Notes: generated by a model from the sequence alone, not told the origin. 64,000 nucleotides of DNA from Prorocentrum cordatum (GCA_963575745.1 CAUYUJ010002725.1:418470-482469), one strand, 5' to 3'. Counted from the first letter of the stretch, positions 31,011 to 40,845 are shown. Translations and numbers: made by a program.

Positions 31011-31233
31011 TGTATACAGACCTTCAGACATGACCTGAAGAGACATGCGCCATATCGGGCTTGCCAGCAAGTTCTGACGCCGCCTGATGAGTATGTCCTA
31101 CATTCGCGAGGCAACTCGCTGACGGGTCCAACTTCTTTGGGCCCGTCTCCTTTCATGTCTTTGTATAGGTTAGCTGCTGAGCTGTTCTTGCTAGATGGGT
31201 GGCGTGCGCACGCTTCGTCCCCCTCCCCCCCGA
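31011..31233 (+). other. 3' untranslated part of the Copia element
   Basis: Holds the last hairpin of the GNRA family (31106-31119, GCGAG-GCAA-CTCGC) and ends with a polypyrimidine run CCCCCTCCCCCCCC just before the LTR, where a polypurine tract would be expected on this strand. Either the tract is lost or priming differs in this family. Confidence 0.45.
31106..31119 (+). repeat. Covarying hairpin GCGAG-GCAA-CTCGC outside the coding region
   Basis: Perfect 5-bp stem with a different sequence from the type and a GCAA loop. It lies downstream of the RNase H stop, so its conservation cannot be explained by an AGxPA peptide. Confidence 0.65.
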
Positions 31234-31469
31234 CCAAAGCGAGCTGGGGGACGTAAGGAGCGGAAGCGAGCGTGCGCCCGCGGCCGTCTTGGCTCAAGCG
31301 GCCGGCCGCCCAGATTTGACTGTGCCTCACCGCGAGGCACACAATCGCTATCGACACTAAAAGACATCCCCTTTTACTTGACATGGCATCCCCTCTTGCA
31401 TTGGGACTATCCTTACTACGATACAACCGAGCTGGAGCTTGGCTTCGCCTGAGGCGAAGCTGTTGGCGG
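31234..31469 (+). repeat. 3' LTR
   Basis: Pairs with 15615-15851. Carries the perfect hairpins GTGCCTC-ACCGC-GAGGCAC (31322-31340) and GCTTCGCC-TGA-GGCGAAGC (31442-31460). In the 5' LTR the first stem has one wobble pair, so pairing is kept in both copies. Confidence 0.85.
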
Positions 31470-32215
31470 GGCCTCCCAGACCCTTCAAATTTCTTGGGCC
31501 GTCTGGGAGGGTCTGTGGGGGCCTCTTCGGCTGCTTTGGGCCATTTTAGAGCCAGCCGTCTTGGGCCGTCTTGGTGGGCTCCTGGCCAATGTGACGCCGT
31601 CGGAAGCCTTCTTGGGGGCCTCTCTGGGCCGTCTTGGGGTCCTCTTGGGATGCTCCACGGCCGTTTTGTGGGCCATCTTGGGCGTCTTGGAGGCCTCTTG
31701 GACCGTCTTGGGGCACTCTTGGGCCCGCCTTGGAGGCTTTTTGGCCCGTCACGGGGGTCATCTTAGAGGCTCTGGGGCCATCTTGGGGCGATCTCGGGGG
31801 CCGCTTGGGCCGTCTTGGGTTGTCGGAAGGCTGAACAGAAGTACGTGCCAGAATGCTTCAAACATCGAAGGACAACCAATGGCTTTGGCATCTTCGGGCC
31901 CTCCTGGAGGACGTCTCGGGGGCGTTTTAGGAGCCTCTTGGGCCGTCGTGGGCCATCTTGGAGGCTTCTTGGGCGGACTCGGAGGCATCTTGGAGCCATC
32001 TTGAGCCGTCTTGGCGGCTTTTTCGGCGGAGCTGGAGGCAACCTGGACCATCTTGGGCCATCCTGGGGGGGCCAACGTGACCATCTTAGAAGCCATCTTG
32101 CGCCGTCTGGGAGTTTTACTGTTGCACGTTGTGCTCGTATTCGGGCCTTCCGGGTGGCCGGCGGGACGAGCCGACGCCCCAACACCAAACCGTGAGAAGT
32201 TCAGCATGCCAGGCA
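31470..32215 (+). repeat. GGCCGTCTTGG minisatellite, array 3
   Basis: Continues the array interrupted by the Copia insertion; contains the CGGAAGGCTGAACAGAAGTA island near 31830. Ends in CTTCCGGGTGGCCGGCGGGA (about 32147), a block that returns at about 33597. Confidence 0.8.
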
Positions 32216-32219
32216 CCCG

Positions 32220-32486
32220 TGTGATAAATCAAAAGGGGGCGGCGGATCGAAGACGCCGCCGACCCCTTGGGGTGGGGAACGGGCGGTTGTTGTGTGTGGC
32301 TCCGGAGGGCCTCTTTACGCCTTTTGGGTGTTTCTTGGGTTATTTTTAGGCTTCATGGGGGCCTCTTGGGGGCCTTTTCGGGGCCTCTTGGGTTGACATT
32401 TTCACTGTTCGCCGTGCACGCATGGGGAAACGGGCGAGAACCCACGTATACAGACGGCGAGCATCTGTCAAAACACTTAATAATGA
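32220..32486 (+). repeat. AAATCAAAAGGGGGCGGCGG block and GGGGCCTCTTGGG remnants
   Basis: GTGATAAATCAAAAGGGGGC followed by GGATCGAAGACG; the second half resembles the composite repeat I terminal module (GATCGAAGACG after a G-run). A matching block is at 33698-33732. Confidence 0.6.
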
Positions 32487-32640
32487 TTATCGACGACGCC
32501 TACGGCGAATCACCGCCGCCCCCTGCCTTCGTGGAAGCGCCTATGTGGCCGAACGTTGAGGCCAGACCTGCCAAGCTATCGGACCATGTGTTCCCCGAAT
32601 CGGTTTGGAAAGCCTTCGGGGAACACGTGGGCATCTTGAA
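32487..32640 (+). repeat. CTACGGCGAATCACCGCCGC module, copy 2
   Basis: Co-linear with 14880-15035, from GACGACGCCTACGGCGAATC to CTTCGGGGAACACGTGGG. Confidence 0.75.
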
Positions 32641-33540
32641 GGTCATCTTGGCCGCCTGGAGGCCATTTTGACTCTTTCGGGCCTTTTTGGAGGACGTCTT
32701 GGAGGGCTCGTGGGCCGTCTTGGAGGCCATCTTGAGCGTCTTGGAGGCCTCTTTGGACCGTCTTGGGGGCCTCTTGGGGCCGTCTTGGGCGCCTCTTGGG
32801 CCGTTCTGGGGCCATCTTGGAGGCCTCTTGGGCGATCCTTGGGCGATCTTTGGGAGCTCTTGGGCCGTATCGGGCCGTCGGAAGGCCGAAGCGAAGCAAA
32901 TGTCAAATCCTTCAAAAACCTTCGAACAATCTTTCTTGTTGGCCTTTTCTGGCCTTCCTGGAGGCCCTCTTGGAGCCCTCTTGGGCCGTCTTGGGCCAGC
33001 TGCGAGCCACCTTCGGCCATCTTGGTGGGCTCCTGGCCCGTCTGACGCCGTCGGAAGCCGTTTCGGGGGCCTTTCTGGGCCGACTCGGGGCCCTCTTGGG
33101 GGTGCTCCAGGGCCGTCTTAGAGGCCATCTTGGGCGTCTTCGAGGCCTCTTGGGCCGTCTTGGCGCCCTCTTGGGGCCGTCTTGGGGGCCTCTTGGGCCG
33201 TCATGGGGCCATCTTGGAGGCCTCTTGGGCGATCTTGGGGCGACCTTGGCGGCCTCTGGGGCCGTCACGGGCCGTCGGAAAGCCGAAAAGGCGCAAATGC
33301 CAAAATCCTTCAAAAGCCTAAAGGAAAATTAAGGATTTTGGCCTCGTCGGGCCTTCCTGGAGGAACTCTCGGAGGCCTCTTGGGCCGTCTTGGAGGCCTC
33401 TTGCGGGCCTTTTGGGCTCTTAGACCATGTTGGGGCCATCTTGGGCCGTCTTGGATGCATCTTGGGGCCATCTTAGCCGTCTTGGAGGCCATCTTGGCTG
33501 TCTTGGAGGCATCTTGCAGGCCATCTTTCTCCATGTTCGC
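32641..33540 (+). repeat. GGCCGTCTTGG minisatellite, array 4
   Basis: About 900 bp of GGCCGTCTTGG/GGCCATCTTGGAGG/GGCCTCTTGGGC units with two internal islands (CGGAAGGCCGAAGCGAAGCA at about 32880 and CGGAAAGCCGAAAAGGCGCA at about 33275). The spacing of about 390 bp between islands points to a higher-order repeat. Confidence 0.8.
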
Positions 33541-33727
33541 GATTTTTGTAGGATTTCCCGAGCGAAACGGCCGTTTTTGGCGTGTGCAACCGGGTCTTCC
33601 GGGTGGCCGGCGGGACGGGCCGGAGCCCCAGAGGGAGTTCTTTTGTAAAAAGAACCAAAACCAAAACCGAGAGGATCCAGCACGCCAGGCACCCCTTTGA
33701 TAAATCAAAAGGGGGCGGCGGATCGAA

Positions 33728-33870
33728 GACTTCTACGGCGAATCACCGCCGCCCCCTGCCCCGTTGGAAGCGCCTCTGTGGCCAACAGCTGGGCCAGAGC
33801 TTGGCCAAGCTTTCGGGCCAGTTGTTCCCCGAGTCGGTCTGGAAAGACTTCGGGGAACGCGTGGGGGAGC
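33728..33870 (+). repeat. CTACGGCGAATCACCGCCGC module, copy 3
   Basis: Third copy, preceded by the AAATCAAAAGGGGGCGGCGG block and followed by unique sequence. The order block-module-array matches copy 2. Confidence 0.75.
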
Positions 33871-34124
33871 AAGGGCGTAGCTGTCGACGTCGCTGGGGCT
33901 CACGCGTGGTCGACGTATGAATATGCGCGGATTCGCGCGCCCGTTCAGCGAAGCACACTGACAAGTGCCATCACCGCAGCGTTCTGTTTACACTTCGCCA
34001 TGCGTAAGTACAAGTAACACGCAACACTGTGCACATACACCTACACTGTGCACATAACACACAAATATAAGGCATAAGAAAATCATCGACAAACCTGGTT
34101 ACCAGACAGATCTGTTGATTTACG

Positions 34125-34215
34125 AAATGGATCCCAATCCGTAGATCTACCAGGTAGATCCGTGGATCTACCCGGTAGACCCCGACCGCGTGGATCTACC
34201 AGGCAGATCCTTGCA
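34125..34215 (+). repeat. Palindromic GGATCTACCxGGTAGATCC repeats
   Basis: Several near-perfect palindromes in 90 bp: TAGATCTACCAGGTAGATCC, GGATCTACCCGGTAGACC and GGATCTACCAGGCAGATCC. The unit GGATCTACC is also tandemly spaced at about 23-35 bp. Confidence 0.7.
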
Positions 34216-34342
34216 ACCTCTGGGAAGGTAGCCCGTCTCCGGCGGCCCTGCCGCCCGGAGACCGAAATCCCTGGGGCCTCCGTCGGACAGCGTGGCGAAG
34301 CCGGTTCCGCCGCCCGCTCGGCCTTCCCTTGAAGTCTTTGGC

Positions 34343-35311
34343 CAAGCCAAGCGACTCCGATCAGACCCACGAGGGAGGGGCGAAGGCGCCTCCGCCTGAC
34401 GTCCAGGAGATCTGGAGACCCTCTTTGAGAGATCCTCTCTTACCAGTGCCGGCGGGAACGTCGGGTGTCGGAAGTTCGAAAACCACGCCCGCGCCCCCGA
34501 TGCCCCCGCCGAAGGGCCCCCCGAGGAGGGAATCGGGGCTTAGGGAGGGAGCATCTGGCACGTCGGCAGATGGCCAAACTGAGCAGCCTGGCCTAACCAG
34601 CGCTAGCAGAAGAGCCATTGAGATAGACGCCCCAGAGGGGCGCAAATCACATTTGCTCGACTTACCAGACCCCCCTACTGCGGATCCTGCTTTGGGCGAT
34701 CCGCGATCGGTGAGATTTGAAGAGGATGAAGTTAAAGAGAAACCATATTACATTTTGCCGATGCCCCCGAGGGATCTCGGGGATGATGAGAGACCTTTTG
34801 GTTGCGCACTTTGGACCGGAGTCGAGCCGAGCCCAACTATCACTTGAGAACGAATTGACATGGCTCTGGCATGTGCGCCCTGGCGGGAATCCTCCTGAAG
34901 GTACCGGGGCCCTCTGATGAGGAGGCTCAGTACCTAGGGGAAGACGTGACCACCTGGGCGAAGCGGTATCTGACGAAAGCATGGGAAAAGATGAATGAAC
35001 CAGCTGAGTTTTCATTACCATGCAGAAACTGGGCTCATTATTTGCGTTATCTTATCGAGATTCGCAATGCGAATTTTGTTGCGCCAGGTGAAGTCCCCAA
35101 TGCCCGGAGCGCCACTGGTTCCGCGGCCCGGCCTGGCACGACCGGCGCCAATGGCGATGCAGCCGCCGCGCAGATAGAAGAAGAAGAGGACTCGCGTCCT
35201 GCGGCTTCGCCGTCAGAGAAAGACAACGGACTGAGGATCCCCTGCGCTGGGGAGAAGTCTCACCTGTCATTTACGGGAGAAGCAGACTCCGAGAAGCACG
35301 CTCCGAGATAG
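34343..35311 (+). pseudogene. Degenerate reading frames of an unidentified element or gene, part 1
   Basis: One frame (34329-34847) contains KPYYILPMPPRDLGDDERPF, the next (from 34717) SLENELTWLWHVRPGGNPPE, and the third (34871-35311) EDVTTWAKRYLTKAWEKMNE and CRNWAHYLRYLIEIRNANF. Together they look like a once-continuous protein with shifts at about 34800 and 34900. The proline-rich N-terminus, helical W-rich block and later basic tail resemble a gag-like polyprotein start, but I cannot identify it. No LTR or terminal repeat was found. Confidence 0.35.
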
Positions 35312-35327
35312 CCCAGGAGTCACGAAT

Positions 35328-35768
35328 TTGTTCCTGCGTCTGACACACCCGCCATCACCTGACCATAAACAGCTCCGCCCAGGGGGGCAAGACGCCCCAG
35401 GGCGAACGAGGAATATAAGCCACGCGACGTTTTCTATTACCGGGGAGAGACTATACTTGGAACGCCAAGAACGCGTGGATATACGTCATGAAACGTCTGA
35501 TGATATTCGAAAACAAGTTATTGAAGCTCACAGAGCTGGCCCTGCGCCGCCTCGCGTCGCAGCGATGCGCGGGCGCGCATATAACACGATCAAAGAAAAT
35601 GCTTACATGGTACATGGCCCGGTGTTAACGTTGCTAGGGGAGATGAGTACAGAAGGGTTGAGAAGAGCAGTTCAATTTCTCAGAGCAGAATTTGATTCAG
35701 ATGACCGGCCAAATGGTTTCCCCCCAGGACATTTGCCCAGATCTCTCTCTTCTATTTTCGCCCACTGA
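35328..35768 (+). pseudogene. Degenerate reading frame, part 2
   Basis: Open frame with RHETSDDIRKQVIEAHRAGP, YMVHGPVLTLLGEMSTEGLR and RRAVQFLRAEFDSDD. Helical and protein-like in composition. Not recognised; likely continues the protein of the preceding segment. Confidence 0.35.
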
Positions 35769-35799
35769 CGCTGCCGGCTTAGCCGAGGAAGCGGCGGCA

Positions 35800-37001
35800 G
35801 AGGTAACGAGACAGGGCGACAAATCCATAATGTTGGGAAGTTCTGACTTCTGGCGAAAATGCAGTCATCGCAGTCACCTTGTCGCTCACTCCATTGGAGA
35901 ACGCGCAGTGTACAAGTGTACATGGCCAGACATTGCGCCGAGTATGCTCGATCATCGGGCGGGTGGGTGTACGTCGGTGACCTCATCCAGAAAATGGTAA
36001 ACGATGGAATTACACATGCCACGGCTGCCCTTGCGGTACACGGTTGAACCGTGCTTTCGCTGTGCGTAGTTGAAATCTTCGGGGTAGAGGCGGATTGCAT
36101 TTTGCTTCTTGAGCGCACAACGCTGATGACGCATTTGAATCAGTTTCTGAATCCAGATGCCTCACTCGACGCAGTCGTGGATGAAGAAAATGGGAGATGG
36201 TTGTTTCTACTGATCGAGACGATCGCGCTCGCAGGCCGATCCCGGCGTTTTACCGCACATGTCAGGGGCGCTCTGGCTTTGGTCACAGCATGGAGCACAT
36301 GCGTGCTCCGTGTGAATGTGGAATGGCGCAATGCCATGGACATATGTTGCAGATCGCGAGTATGGAGGCCACTAAGGAGTCAGTGATAGATACAGGAATC
36401 CTTCTATATCCAGATAAACTCAGCGGGTTGCGCAGGGCACCTGATTATGGACTTCTTAGGTTGATACCTGCGAGGCGTGACTTCCCCGTTGAAAATGCTG
36501 AGCACATCCCTCACTGGTTTCGCCAGAGGAGGGATGGAGAGGCTCCACTTGCCAAACATTACCAGAAACCGGGCTCCGACTCAAGGAACTTGGCCTCGTG
36601 CAGTTACTCCATCTCTTTGGGGGATTGCCACGGCGCATAAAGCGAACTGGCAATTTGTTGTCGTCTTTAACGGACTCGCAGTGACCCGCCTACCATATCG
36701 CATCTGTCGCGACGGCACTCTTGTGACGACAGAACAGGCACGTTTCAATGACATTTCTCGCATTGTACAGCTGGCATTACTTGAAGACGCTACACGACGC
36801 GGTCGGCAAACCGGTTGGACAATTGTATTTTCTCACTGGTGGAATGCATATGATGTGGTTTTCTCACCAAGTACACGAATAACCTGTATATTTTTTGACG
36901 AAGGCATAGCAGTTGTAGGTCACAGGTCAGATATCAGAGGAAAAATTTGGTTCGCATTATGCAGAAGCCGTGGTCCGTTGATGGAAGATTCATCTGTCTG
37001 A
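35800..37001 (+). pseudogene. Possible second 2'-phosphotransferase-like relic
   Basis: The frame at 35859 gives GGWVYVGDLIQKMVNDGI, similar in layout to the GWV..ddLL box. Further on, HMLQIASMEATKESVIDTGI could be the HGT...iL..GL box, and 36640 onward gives ANWQFVVVFNGLAVTRLPYR, ICRDGTLVTTEQARF and ISRIVQL, resembling the C-terminal v.v.....g...yr..ngtvlT...i boxes of the domain in the Copia element. Frames change several times and the Arg-His pair is not evident, so this is a weak assignment. Confidence 0.35.
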
Positions 37002-37477
37002 ATTTCCACGCTGTGAGGGCTGGTTTTGGATATTGTCTTCAGTGTCTGATTCAAGTTCAATATAAATACATCGTTCGAAAGGACTATCTGGCGGCGCCCG
37101 GCAAAGATGCACTGGCTGCTGCGTGGGCGAGCTTGGGGCTGAGCCCGTATTTGCGCGATCCCCCGAGAGGGGAAAGCGGCTCCAAGGTGATTTCCCAAAG
37201 GCTGGGCGCAATGAATCTGAGTTCTGCAGACGCGCTGGAAATTTCAAACAAAGCGGAACAACGACAGCGGAAATGGGTTAACCTTGAAGGAGGTCGTTTC
37301 AGGCTTGCTGCGGCAGGACAAACTTTCTCAGATGGACAGCCGGGGGCCGCCCCAGCTTGGAGAGCTCACAGCGCCGCGGCTCAACCGCCAGTGCGCCATG
37401 AACCATACTTCCAGCACCTTGACCCATTAAAGCTTCAATTCGTGAGTTGGTTGCAACGCAAGGCCGAAAATAAATAG
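36947..37477 (+). pseudogene. Degenerate reading frame, part 3
   Basis: 176-codon frame with PGKDALAAAWASLGLSPYLR, EISNKAEQRQRKWVNLEGGR and LDPLKLQFVSWLQRKAENK. Plausible protein composition, no recognised domain. Overlaps the end of the phosphotransferase-like relic in another frame. Confidence 0.3.
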
Positions 37478-37799
37478 AAAGATGCTCCGACCGCTGCGTA
37501 ATCGTCGCCGTTGATTTGGCTGCCAGATGTAGATCAATACGCTCGCCCGCTTAGATGCTCTGCCCGATTGGTCACATGCTGATGCTGACCAACTATGTCC
37601 AGAAGATGGATGGGACCAGTGGGAACAACGACAGGGGGCAATGGGAGTCACCATTCCATCGTTTCAAGTGTTAACGGACAACCTGACATGAGCTACTAAT
37701 ATTTTTACATCGAATCAAGTAGGAGACATAGATTTCCGGGTGGTTGCTGAACTTCATCAACGGCCCAGCCGTTTTTATGGGGCAATAGCATCTCGCGGA

Positions 37800-39020
37800 G
37801 AAAGCGCCAACATGTCGAGTGGCGTTTCAGACGCCAACATTGTCCAGCGTCACAAGATCATTATTCCGATACGAACGTTGCTTTTTTGGTTTGACTTGGT
37901 CTCATATCAGGTTGCATGTCCTATGCGCAACGCAATGTAGGGGGATACGATCGGCGGGGAATTATCAAGCTTGCGATGCACTTCATCCTGGAATATTTCA
38001 CTTCGCCAGCGGTCTCGGCGCCATTGGACGCTGGCGTGACTCGCGAAGTGCCGCTCGAATTGTCTGAGCTTGAAGAAAGAATATGGGCTGAAACCATTGG
38101 CCGAATCCCCACTCATGAGCGATGGGGACGAATTGGCAGAGGGGCTTTGCGCGGCACTTCCGGGATGCGAAGTACAACGAACCTCTAGTAATACTGACAT
38201 CGCCCGTGAAGCGCTGTGTGATGCATGCGCTTTGGACTGTCGGATTCGGTCCGCGATTGAATCATTCGATCTGCTCCACGAGTGGACCAATGGATTAGGA
38301 AATGAAGTTCCGGGCACTGCCAGGCAAAATTGCACAAGTATGCAGAATGCGATCGTTTTCGTGCAAACGTCTACAGACACCCCGTTCAATTCCAGGGTTC
38401 GCGTGTCAGACAGTCGTTCTGGATTCTTCAGCGCCGACAATGCTATTGGTCGTATCAATTGTCTTCAGAAACCAACGGGGGAAATCGGCTCAGCTGACTC
38501 TCCCACGGAGACTCTACAGCCCGCCGCAAATCCTGCGGTCGTGTCAGTGGAAGCCAAAGCCCCGAGCGGCTCTGCCGGCTCGGGGCCGAGAGTCCAGTGG
38601 CATCCGCGAACGTCATCGAAATCGAGGACAAATCGGACAGAGAGGCACGCCTATAGGCCTGCCCCTTATAATCCTGCGCCCACCGGCTCAGCCGCGTCTG
38701 GCAGCGATGCCGGCTGGATCGGTGCAGATCGGGTCTGGGCACCCATTGCCGAAGTAGACGGCCGCGGGAGCGATGGCGGCTGGGGCGCGACGCAGGACCA
38801 CGTGGACAAGAACGAGAAGGGGGAAATTATGATATTATGTCTATGTGACTCGCCATCAGTACGTCGCAGATCATGCCAGAACTTGGCAATGGTTTAGTTT
38901 GAATGACTACAGCGACAAATTTCATCGCGATCGTGCCTTGCCGGGGCCACCGCCGCCACCTACGCCGAAGGCGAGAGCGGCAGGCAAGGGCCAGGGCAAG
39001 GACAAGTTCGACAGCTGAAA
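37800..39020 (+). pseudogene. Degenerate reading frames, part 4
   Basis: Frames 37916-38188 (VTREVPLELSELEERIWAET) and 38070-38897 (DIAREALCDACALDCRIRSA; then an S/P/R-rich tail APYNPAPTGSAASGSDAGW), followed by HARTWQWFSLNDYSDKF with a proline run and KARAAGKGQGKDKFDS. The ending resembles the basic KGKGK tails of dinoflagellate polyproteins, but no zinc knuckle follows. Confidence 0.3.
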
Positions 39021-39780
39021 TTCAAGCAGAAGAAGAGACATATATGAAGATCGTCAAAGAGACCAGCACCAGTGGAACTGGCGCAACAGTGATGACTGGG
39101 ATGATTCTCGAAGTTGGAGACATGATTGGCAGAGGTAATAAAGTACAAGAAGGACCTGTACGACTTCGTCGACACCAGTCCGACGTTCATCCTGAGGCGG
39201 GTGCACCAGGTGTGCATGGGCTCTGTGGTCTGACTGACGAAATATTGGCTCAGGCGGGGTTCGTCGGGTTGTTTCGGTCTTCCGCCCCCTGGCAACCACG
39301 CTCGAGCGGTAAAAGTGCTTTTGGGGTTTGCTCCTGTGGCTGTACATATGTACAGGCCTGGTGGGTGGGGGGTCGGGGCGACTCTACGCATCCCGCCGCG
39401 GGGGGGGTCAATGCACTCCTTCCGCAAGGCCACTCTGCTGCCCGTCCTGCTCTCCCGCCTCCAACTGATCGTCTCACTTCATACTGCTTGTGACTTGCAT
39501 GTTACCTGAAGCTGTTTGGCTCTAGGGAAACAGAAAAGGAGCGAGCCTGCGGCGCGCGTGCGTGCGTCAGCCGGCGGGTCGGCCTCCTCCCTTCAGGGTT
39601 GCCCTCTTGCTAGCTTAGCGGCATTATCTTTTCTTCCCAATGGTCATGAGATATCAACAGAACATCTAGCAGGAATTATGCATATTCAAGCAAATACAGA
39701 GCGCCTTGGAAATTCGGAAATCTGGGGCCCCAGCCCTTAGTATACTGCAATCCCCCAGTCCTGAGCGCAGACACAGGACA
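39021..39780. other. Spacer with no supported gene
   Basis: GC-rich, several short frames in different phases, none protein-like over more than about 40 residues. Nothing recognised. Confidence 0.35.
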
Positions 39781-39840
39781 CATGAGAGCCTGGGGTAATT
39801 CCACTCCGTGCCTCGAGGCACGGTGGCGGATAAGGAAAAG

Positions 39841-40845
39841 GAATGGGGGAGGACGGGGGGGGGCAGTTGGAGGAGGAGGGGGAGGAGGAGGAGGAGGAGG
39901 AGGAGGACGAGGAGGAGGACGAGGAGGAGGACGAGGAGGAGGAGGACGAGGACGAGGACGAGGCGATGAAGAGGAGGAGGAAGAGGAGGAGGAGGAGGAA
40001 GAGGAAAGGAGGGGGAGGGACGAGGACGAGGACGAGACGAGGACGAAGACGAGGACGAGGAGGAGGAGCAGGAGGAGGAGGAGGAGGAGGAGGAGGAGGA
40101 AGAGGAGGAGGAGGGAGGAGGAGGAGGAGGAGGAGGAGGAGGAGAGGAGGAGGAGGAGGACGAGGAGGACGAGGAGGAGGAGGAGGAGGAGGGAGGAGGA
40201 GGAGGAGGAGGAAGGAGGAGGAGGAGGAGGAGGAGGGAGGAGGAGGAGGAGGAGGAGGAGGAGGAGGAGGAAGCAGGAGGAGGAGGAGGAGGAAAAGGAG
40301 GAGGGGGAGGACGGGGAGGAGGAGGAGGAGGAGGAGGAGGAGGGAGGAGGAGGAGGAGGAGGAGGAGGAGGACGGGGAGGAGGAGGGGGAGGGGGAGGAG
40401 GAGGAGGAGGAGGAGGAGGAGGAGGAGGAGGAGGAGGAGGAGGAGGAGGAGGAGGAGGAGGAGGAGGAGGGGAGGGGGGGGAGGAGGAGGAGGAGGGGAG
40501 GAGGAGGAGGAGGGAGGAGGAGGAGGAGGAGGAGGAGGAGGAGGAGGAGGAGGAGGAGAGGAGGAGGAGGAGGAAGGAGGAGGAGGAGAGGAGAGGAGGG
40601 AGGGGGAGGAGGGGGAGGAGGGGGGGAGGGGAGGAGGAGGGGGAGGGGGAGGGGGAGGAGGAGGAGGAGGAGGAGGAGGAGGAGGAGGAGGAGGAGGAGG
40701 AGGAGGAGGAGGAGGAGGAGGAGGAGGAGGAGGAGGAGGAGGGGAGAGGAGGGGGGGGGAGGAGGATGGAGGAGGAGGTCGATTAGGAGGAGGTCGATTA
40801 GGAGGAGGAGGGGGAGGAGGAGGAGGAGGAGGATCGGGATCGGGC
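39841..40845 (+). repeat. One-kilobase GGA/GAC polypurine tract
   Basis: Almost uninterrupted GGAGGA with GAC interruptions in the first 250 bp and long pure stretches later (about 40680-40740). The strand bias is extreme; frames read as glycine, glutamate or arginine runs and their complements. Capable of triplex or G-rich structures. Confidence 0.9.

Larger units (their letters stand above)
16964..31119 (+). repeat. Family of 26 short hairpins, GCAGG-GNRA-CCTGC type, within the Copia element
   Basis: Start positions: 16964, 17849, 18039, 18429, 19013, 19631, 20074, 21375, 21525, 21699, 22327, 22354, 22859, 22916, 22973, 23735, 24097, 24364, 24553, 25175, 25952, 27220, 27334, 28517, 29147, 31106. 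Each is 14 nt: 5-nt stem arms around a 4-nt loop. Loops: GCAA ten times, GAAA twice, GGAA twice, GAGA once (15 GNRA), GACA three, GGCA two, and six others. Most encode AGxPA in frame, the loop supplying the variable codon. They sit in linkers and avoid the RT, RNase H and integrase cores. No clear member was seen in the other 48 kb. Confidence 0.8.
15615..31469 (+). mobile_element. Giant Copia-type LTR retrotransposon, degenerate
   Basis: A 15.9-kb element bounded by direct repeats of about 237 bp, inserted in a GGCCGTCTTGG minisatellite. Internal order on the plus strand: gag, zinc knuckle, acidic/basic linker, RNA 2'-phosphotransferase-like domain, RING finger, aspartic protease, methyltransferase-like domain, zinc-binding motifs, integrase, reverse transcriptase, RNase H. 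Integrase before RT is the Ty1/copia order. It is roughly twice the usual length of Copia elements because of the extra domains and linkers. At least a dozen frameshifts and several stops make it non-autonomous now. The LTRs look about 95% identical by eye. A possible 5-bp target duplication GCCTC lies at 15604-15608 and 31471-31475, but this motif is common in the minisatellite. Confidence 0.85.

Noticed and set aside
15604-31475. GCCTC as a definite 5-bp target-site duplication
   Set aside because: GGGGCCTC is one of the commonest words in the surrounding minisatellite, so the match is weak; mentioned only as possible.
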